A DNA stretch of 64,000 nucleotides, taken from Adiantum capillus-veneris (Eukaryota > Streptophyta > Polypodiopsida > Polypodiales > Pteridaceae). Every line of letters starts with the position of its first letter. Position 1 is the stretch's first letter. The stretch spans positions 45,826,268-45,890,267 of the forward strand of contig CM043944.1 in NCBI GenBank assembly GCA_014529385.2, in the 5' to 3' direction. This document shows, piece after piece, positions 58,400 through 64,000 of the stretch. The translations under genes were made by a program, and so were the position numbers. Below the pieces are notes generated by a model. It had not been told where the DNA came from and did no database searches. It saw only the letters and a program-made list of their open reading frames with translations.

Positions 58400-61172
58400 A
58401 TGTCATTATCATCTTCACACAGAACTCATACGAGGAGTCAAAACAATGTGTATCATATGCATACCGAACTGTCCAGAGAATACGAGCCCCTCCACAAGAA
58501 GAATAAGCGAGGCATCCTTTTCGAAGCTTCAAAAGAGAACTTCAGATTTCAAGGTAAAAAAAGCGTCGATCTTTGGGTGGATGGCAGGATATATCCTGAG
58601 AATCCTATCACCAACTCAACTCCACCCTTCAGAAACATAACGTCATTGCTAAACTATGTAGGAGATGGTTATTCTGGTTTATATGGCTACACCAAGCATT
58701 TGGCGGCCAAAAGTGATATTCTTAAGCTTGAGAGAGACCTTGCACACAAAGAAAAATTTTGCTTGAAGCAAACTGTGACAGAGTGCGCTCAACAACTGAA
58801 AGGCAAGGATGAAAGCATCACGCAGCTCACGCAGGATCTAAGAGAAAAAAATATTGTCTTGGGTCCTCGGTTAAGAGAAGGGCACTTACGAGACATTGAA
58901 CAGCTGAAGGTTGGTTCTGGGGGTTTGAAGAAGAGGGTTAAAGCAATCAAGTAAGATTATCATTCAAGCAGGTTTAATTCATCTTTACATTTGTGGTTTT
59001 ATATCTTACTTTTCATATTTATGCTTAGATCGTTGTTACATCCTCAGTCAAATATTGATAGCAACACACCAACTTTTTCAATTCCTTATGGTCTCATACT
59101 AAAACGCAAAGATGTCGCCGGACTTTTGGACGATAAGTGCTAATGCAAGATTCTTGCTAAGCAACTTGACACTCTTTTGAAACAGAATCAACTCCAAACA
59201 CGTGATGTTCAATCAATTCTGGATGAAGCCGGAATATCCAACAAAGGTTATTCTGCAATTTTAGGTATGTCTGGTGTTTGAATCAATTGTCTTCACCTGT
59301 CAAATCAAATGTCTGCAATTTTTAGGTATATTGGATATGTGTAGCATTTGAAAACTTGGAAATAGTCCATTTACTTAATTTTCTATTTATAGAACTATGC
59401 AGCAACAAAGTAAGAAGTTCATTCTCAAGCACACGTTGCTGCCAAATCCTTTCTCCATTGGAAAGACAAGACTGGAGGTCAACCAGGAAGTGCTTCGGAC
59501 ATTGGGCACTCCTTTTCACATTGAAGCAATGTACAGATCGCCATCAGCAGAGGAAGTGGTCTATGACAAATACAATAATATATTTTATGATTTAGTAGCT
59601 TTGCAGACATATATTGTTCAATTGTTCGAGGTTTCTCAAGAGGAATGCAATGGAGTCTTGAAGTTTGTGCATAAACTGGATGAGTGCGAGCTAGTGAAAG
59701 AGACAAAGGTTGAGCGTGTCACGATAACACTTATGAATAGAGCATTAGATGAAAGCATTGCTTCAGACGACCCTAGAAACTTTAGCGTGTAATCCGAAAA
59801 CAATATTTTCTTATTAGCCACATTCAAGGTTTGATATCAACAAGTTTTTGCTTAAAAAAATGGTTAGACATGTTTCATTTGATTGGTTTGGTTTTCCCAT
59901 TTCAGGTGCCTGCAGAGAATTTCGATATTCTTAACTGGATTTTCCATCAAACAAGTATTCCTGAAGTCATAAGCGAACAGAGAAATGGAAAGACACTCGA
60001 TGTATTAGGCATGGGTTCATACACAGTAGAGTGGCATATGGCTGGACATCTCAAAAGGAGCAACAAGTAAAAGCCCTTGTTTGTATTGCATGGGAGGAGT
60101 CATTGGTCTTGACAAAAGAAATTGGAGGAGAGCACTGGACAGGCACTTGCAGGACCTTAACTTCCGCCTAGTGTTGGATATTCCACTATCCAGAGTACAT
60201 ATTTGCATGATGCATGCACTCTGCAGAATCATTGAGAAACTTATGTTTCTGTACATTTGTTTTGCTTGGGCCAGCATCAGCAAAACAAAGGGCTATATTA
60301 TCATTGGAAACAGTTTTCTCAAATATGGGCTTGCATGGAGGACATGTGAAAATAGAGCAGGACGAGAAGAGGTCTAAGAATGGTCGAGATGTGCCAAAGA
60401 AGTTGTCTATTGGCGGTGTGAAAGCCCATCTCTTCTTATCGATGCCAACAAGTGGCAGACAACGCTAAAGCCAAAGTGCTCAGGAAAGGTTGACATTGAG
60501 ATACAACCGGTGGAGAAACTTACACAATGCAGTGGTTGACCACGCAGACAATGGTGCAGCAAGGACTCGCAAAGCGAACGTGTGAAAAAGTTTGGATTCC
60601 ATATTCAAGTTTTGTGAGCTCAATACTTGGAGAGATACTGACTATACATTGTTTCAAGACGCTATGGAGACCTTCCATAGGTCTTTCATAGCTGCATGGA
60701 CAAATCAACACATAACTCATTACATGGTATATTACTTTATTTGATAAAATTGTAATTATATATTTAGATATAAACAATAGGCTGGTTTTTTTTGCAGCAT
60801 ATCATATGCAACCACATGCCTTGGTTTGCTAGGCAATATGGTAGCTTGGCTATGTGGTCTACACAAGGTATGGAGAAAACTCACTACCAAGCCCGTACTG
60901 GCTATTTCAGCCACACTCGTCATGAAGGTGGTGCAAACAAAGCCAACAGTTTGGAGGAACTACATCAATGGACTTATCAAAAACTTATGGATAGAACACA
61001 CCGAAAGGAATGTGTCAAAGACAGTCAGATTGGCCAAGCAATGAGATTAGCAAGCAAACGACGGAAGAAGGAAATATGGGAGGCATGTTCTGCGGCATCG
61101 CGACATGCAAAGTGGCGACTTCGAAAAGAACGCATTGGAAAAACTTGGACAACTCCGACCCAAGTTGTTTGA
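58400..61172 (+). pseudogene. Gene X: five-exon gene of unknown function, broken
   Basis: Exons by splice sites: 58400-58950, 59029-59264, 59393-59828, 59906-60726, 60798-61172; all introns are GT-AG (78, 128, 77, 71 bases). Exon 1 is basic, then coiled-coil-like (LERDLAHKEKFCLKQTVTEC). Later words include DVQSILDEAGISNKGY, KFVHKLDEC, TLMNRALDE, VLGMGSYTVEWHMAG, CLYCMGG, HICMMHALCRIIEKL and WSTQGMEKTHYQAR. The pattern reminds me of large uncharacterised protein families expanded in some eukaryotes and often linked with transposons, but I cannot name it. Stops occur at about 59142 (TAA) and 59790 (TAA); shifts lie near 59393, 60070 and 60265. Splice sites are intact, so decay is recent. Confidence 0.65.
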
Positions 61173-61357
61173 GACTTCCTAAAGATAGCGCATTGCAACA
61201 CAATACATTTTTTTGTGCGAAGAGAAGACAACCAGTCACAAAAGTGAGAAACATAATGTACTCATTGTTTTGATAGAAAATGTACTATTTTTTGGCATCG
61301 ACAATATACATTGGAGCTTCTCTATTCTTCATCTTCGTCAGGAAAAGTTACAAAATA

Positions 61358-62957
61358 TTATGGCCTTTTTGCCTGCTGTGTGTTATCGTCTTCTTCTTGC
61401 CTTGGTCTTTTGCAACCTAGTCCTGCAGGTTCGTTTGTCGACAGTACATTTGTCTCCACCTCCAACGCCACAAGAGACATTTCTTCAGTAGGCAGATGCG
61501 CAATTGGTTGTTTATTGCGAAACATAGCATGCTTGTCATACTCTAGTAATTGCGCAGGGTCAGTGATTCCGCATGCCAAACCATATACTACTTGGGTCAA
61601 AAAATAGCGACTACGCAAACCATACATTCCTGGCCCTTGGCCAAACATATACAATGCGCCCTTTTTTTCTAAAGGCATTATTTTATCTGCGTTCCACCTA
61701 ATGACGGCCCCTCCTAAATATCTTGAAAGTGTCTTCAACGTCATCAAGTGTAGCTCCGCGTTGTCATTGGAGAAAAACGAATGGAAGACCAAAAAACTCG
61801 GATACTTAAGATTCTTTAAGTATTGGCCGAGAGAGGAATTCTTCCCTAAATCTCCCATGCCTCGTCCACGAGGGCGAGGAATGAAGGTATCATCATAGAC
61901 CACCAACTGCAACAAATTAAAGTTATGAAATGAGATAAGTAGAAACCAAAAAGGTAAGGCAAACAAAAAAATATTACCTTCTGGTTTTCATCTTCCTCAA
62001 GTAAGTCCTCATTCCATAGGTTGATGCCACCCTGACCTCCAGTGGGTGCATTGGAGATTGAGGCCAAAGATGATGAAGAAGTGCTTACCTTACCCATTTC
62101 TTCAATCCCTAGCTTTTTTTGCACTTCCATGAACTCCTTTTCTATTGGAAGCGTGCGCTCATACCTAGCACCATCATTGTAAATCATCACAAGTGCACTT
62201 GCAGGGTCAACGAACTCATCGTCATTTACATGGGCATCTATAACAGAATACTTGTCGTGCTCAGGGTCAATGATAACATCATCCTCTTCGAGATTCTGTG
62301 CCACAATGGCAAGGCAATAGTCCTCTCGAAGGTCAAAAAGCTCCATAATGTCGTTAAGCATGACATACTGCAAATCACCAATAGGTATGGTAGGTAGAAC
62401 ACTAGTAGGAAAAGCACCCTCCTGAAGCTGGACTCCCTCTGAAACCTACAAGGCAAGGCTTCCCGAGACTTGGGCTCTTGACCCTCCCCAATCTGATCCT
62501 CTAGCGAGGCCTCTGCAGCATCAATATGCTCATCCAAAATTAAATGCAAATATAAAATAAAACCTGCATAATATTCAGCCACTCGACACTTGCGGTTATG
62601 AAGTGTACACTTGTAGTCTGTTATCCGCAAGTGCACTGGCAGCTAAAGGCAACTCCTAGAAAATATGTGTTTCTTGGAGGAGTCCGAATTGATATCCTTC
62701 ATGTGAACAAAACGAACTCCTTGTATCTCGACAATGCCACCAGACGTTTGTTGCTGGTAGGTTTGCTCAAAACCTGATAGGTAATGTTGCGCGGAGACAA
62801 TCCACTCATGCAAAGAAAAATCTGGATTGAACATCGGCCCGATCTCTATCTCGCGCTGCTGAAGCCCAATGCGGTATAGAAAATGAGATAGTTTGTCTTG
62901 GGGGGCATGCTCAGAGCAAGGCACTTCCTCCTCTGCTTCAACATTGAAGGGGTCCAT
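61358..62957 (-). pseudogene. Gene Y: spliced gene of unknown function, convergent to X
   Basis: It starts ATG 62957 (MDPFNVEAEEEVPC). One frame runs to about 62440 through a single TAG at 62643-62645 (RSCL-stop-LPVHLRITDYKCTLHNRKC). A second frame, probably entered at an acceptor near 62440 (ccttgtag), covers about 62439-61978 and is acidic (LEEDDVIIDPEHDKY). A good GT-AG intron of 71 bases (61977-61907) leads to the last exon, 61906-61358, which ends in a nuclear-localisation-like tail (CKRPRQEEDD, QQAKRP). No known domain is recognised. The donor of the first intron was not found, so it may be broken there as well. Its stop lies 185 bases from the end of X. Confidence 0.55.
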
Positions 62958-63073
62958 AATGGAAATTCAAAAGCGAAGATAGACGAGAGAGCACAACATC
63001 CAAACAAAGGGCAAATGCGGGAGCAAGTCATATTTTTAGGACTCCCGAGGACAACGTGCATCATGGGGCCAGC
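62958..63073. other. 5' flank of gene Y
   Basis: On the minus strand a TATA-like taaaaatatga lies at about 63040-63030, some 75 bases before the ATG at 62957. Weak evidence of a promoter. Confidence 0.3.
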
Positions 63074-63500
63074 GTGCATCATGCAGTCGCCGTGATGATT
63101 ACGCCACGTGTGAGCCGCTGTGGAACTATCGCGCCACAACACGAAACTGATGCCGCCACACCAAAAAAGCACCGCTATCACGTTTTGGCGCGACAACTTG
63201 TTGTCGCGTCATAACGCGATACGGCCAGTCCAGAGTACTCAGGTCCTCCTCCTCGCGTTGTGCCGTGACGCCTTTTTGTCGCGCCACCCGTGCATCATGC
63301 AGTGGCCGTGATGACTACGCCACGTGTCAGCCACCGTCGAATGGTCGCGTCACAACGCGAAACTGGTGCCGCCACTCTACAAAAGCACCGCTATCGCGTT
63401 TTGGCATGACAACTTGTTGTCGCGTCATAACGCGATACGACCAGTCCAGAGTACTCTGGTCCGCCTCCTCGCGTTGTTCCGTGACATACCGTTGTTGCTA
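63074..63500. repeat. CpG-rich 216-base tandem repeat (two copies)
   Basis: gtgcatcatgcagt begins at 63074 and again at 63290. Each copy has a G-box (gCCACGTGTNAGCC), several CGCG words and the stretch ataacgcgatacg. Copy one carries a 20-base palindrome (CGCGACAAC-TT-GTTGTCGCG, 63189-63208), and copy two has one changed arm. CpG density is far above the rest of the window. It lies between the minus-strand start of Y (62957) and the plus-strand start at 63824, so it could be a two-way regulatory region. Confidence 0.8.
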
Positions 63501-63823
63501 GGGCAACCCGCTGGGGCACTTCTTTTCTCGTCGTGCCACCCCGCGAATAGGCAGTGCCACTAATTTTGGCACCACCAATATCGCTTGAGTCCCGATGTGC
63601 CATGTGGCACGTAATCATTATGCTCGCACGCTTCCCGTCATACCTCGCAATGTCATGATTAATGCAGCCGCCTCTTCTCATTATACTTATTCCGCTAATA
63701 TAAACACCCCCCCCCCCCCCCCCTTTTTTTTTCTCATTGTTTTTTCCGAAGTGTCTCTAGTCACTCTACCTTTTTACCCACATCCAGATTTTCATATTTC
63801 CTCGCATTCTCCTCGTTCAGGTC
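63501..63823 (+). promoter_or_regulatory. Candidate promoter and leader of the H3-tail reading frame
   Basis: TATAAAC at 63699-63705 lies 119 bases before the ATG at 63824. Between them are 17 C (63707-63723) and 9 T (63724-63732), then a pyrimidine-rich leader. Confidence 0.45.
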
Positions 63824-64000
63824 ATGGCCCGCACAAAGCAAACAGCAAGGAAGGTTTATCCTGGCCAGTCTGGTCCGCAGGGCCAGGCTAGCTCGTCTAC
63901 AGTGCAACCATCAACATCGCAGGTGATTCCGGGCAAGACCATGCCGCAGTTACGGGCAACAATGCGAAGAAGAAGATACGAGCATAATAGGAGCGTTCTA
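63824..64000 (+). CDS. Histone H3-tail-like protein, 5' part (runs off the window)
   Basis: ATG at 63824 opens 59 codons without a stop to the window end. Residues 1-10, MARTKQTARK, equal the N-terminus of histone H3, including K4 and K9. It then diverges: VYPGQSGPQG and a Ser/Thr/Gln-rich stretch, then GKTMPQL and RATMRRRRYEH, which faintly recalls GKAPRKQLATKAARK and the HRY before the H3 fold. Plant centromeric H3 (CENH3) is known to start MARTK and to have a long variable tail, so a CENH3 or H3 variant is one reading. A transposon protein with an H3-like tail is another. The histone fold itself is not in view. Confidence 0.55.
   Translation, partial: MARTKQTARKVYPGQSGPQGQASSSTVQPSTSQVIPGKTMPQLRATMRRRRYEHNRSVL

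Noticed and set aside
1-64000. tRNA, rRNA or CRISPR features
   Set aside because: None recognised by eye. The only tRNA-like signal is the isolated B box in the 173-base repeat.

Overview
This is nuclear DNA of a land plant. The one clearly intact cellular gene encodes a plastid-type transketolase with a transit-peptide-like N-terminus, six short GT-AG introns and a 747-residue product. Almost everything else is decayed mobile DNA: Ty3/gypsy LTR elements with chromodomains, L1-like LINEs, a Tourist-like MITE, a gag-protease-only LTR element and many long (GA)n, (GT)n, G and C runs. A seed-free plant such as a fern is possible, but the sequence alone does not prove it.

Layout. 1-6739: two pieces of one Ty3/gypsy family (A) in opposite orientations, joined at an inverted junction near 836. 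6740-17200: mostly anonymous DNA with microsatellites, plus the 3' end of a LINE (11392-12367, minus). 17203-20209: transketolase (minus), with 5' UTR and promoter up to about 20445. 20450-30750: anonymous DNA holding a TTA-flanked MITE (22460-22741), a 173-bp tandem repeat with a tRNA-like B box (27695-28086) and a decayed spliced coding remnant (29211-30150). 30755-40228: two copies of Ty3/gypsy family B in tandem, sharing one 1.55-kb LTR. 40229-50215: two copies of a gag-protease element (D) around a nearly full-length but broken L1-like LINE (42480-47028). 51597-51833: a 237-bp palindrome. 51834-58010: a Ty3/gypsy copy (C, plus strand) related to B, with an internal inversion. 58100-64000: a broken five-exon gene X (plus) facing an unrecognised gene Y (minus), then a CpG-rich 216-bp tandem repeat, then a TATA-driven reading frame whose first ten residues equal the histone H3 tail.

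How it fits together. Transketolase works on its own in the Calvin cycle and the pentose phosphate pathway. No LTR element or LINE seen here is intact: frameshifts, stops, lost active-site residues and internal deletions are visible in each. The least explained part is 58.1-64.0 kb, where two convergent spliced genes and a divergent CpG- and G-box-rich region next to an H3-tail-like protein may form one unit, perhaps a large DNA transposon or a histone-variant locus captured beside one.
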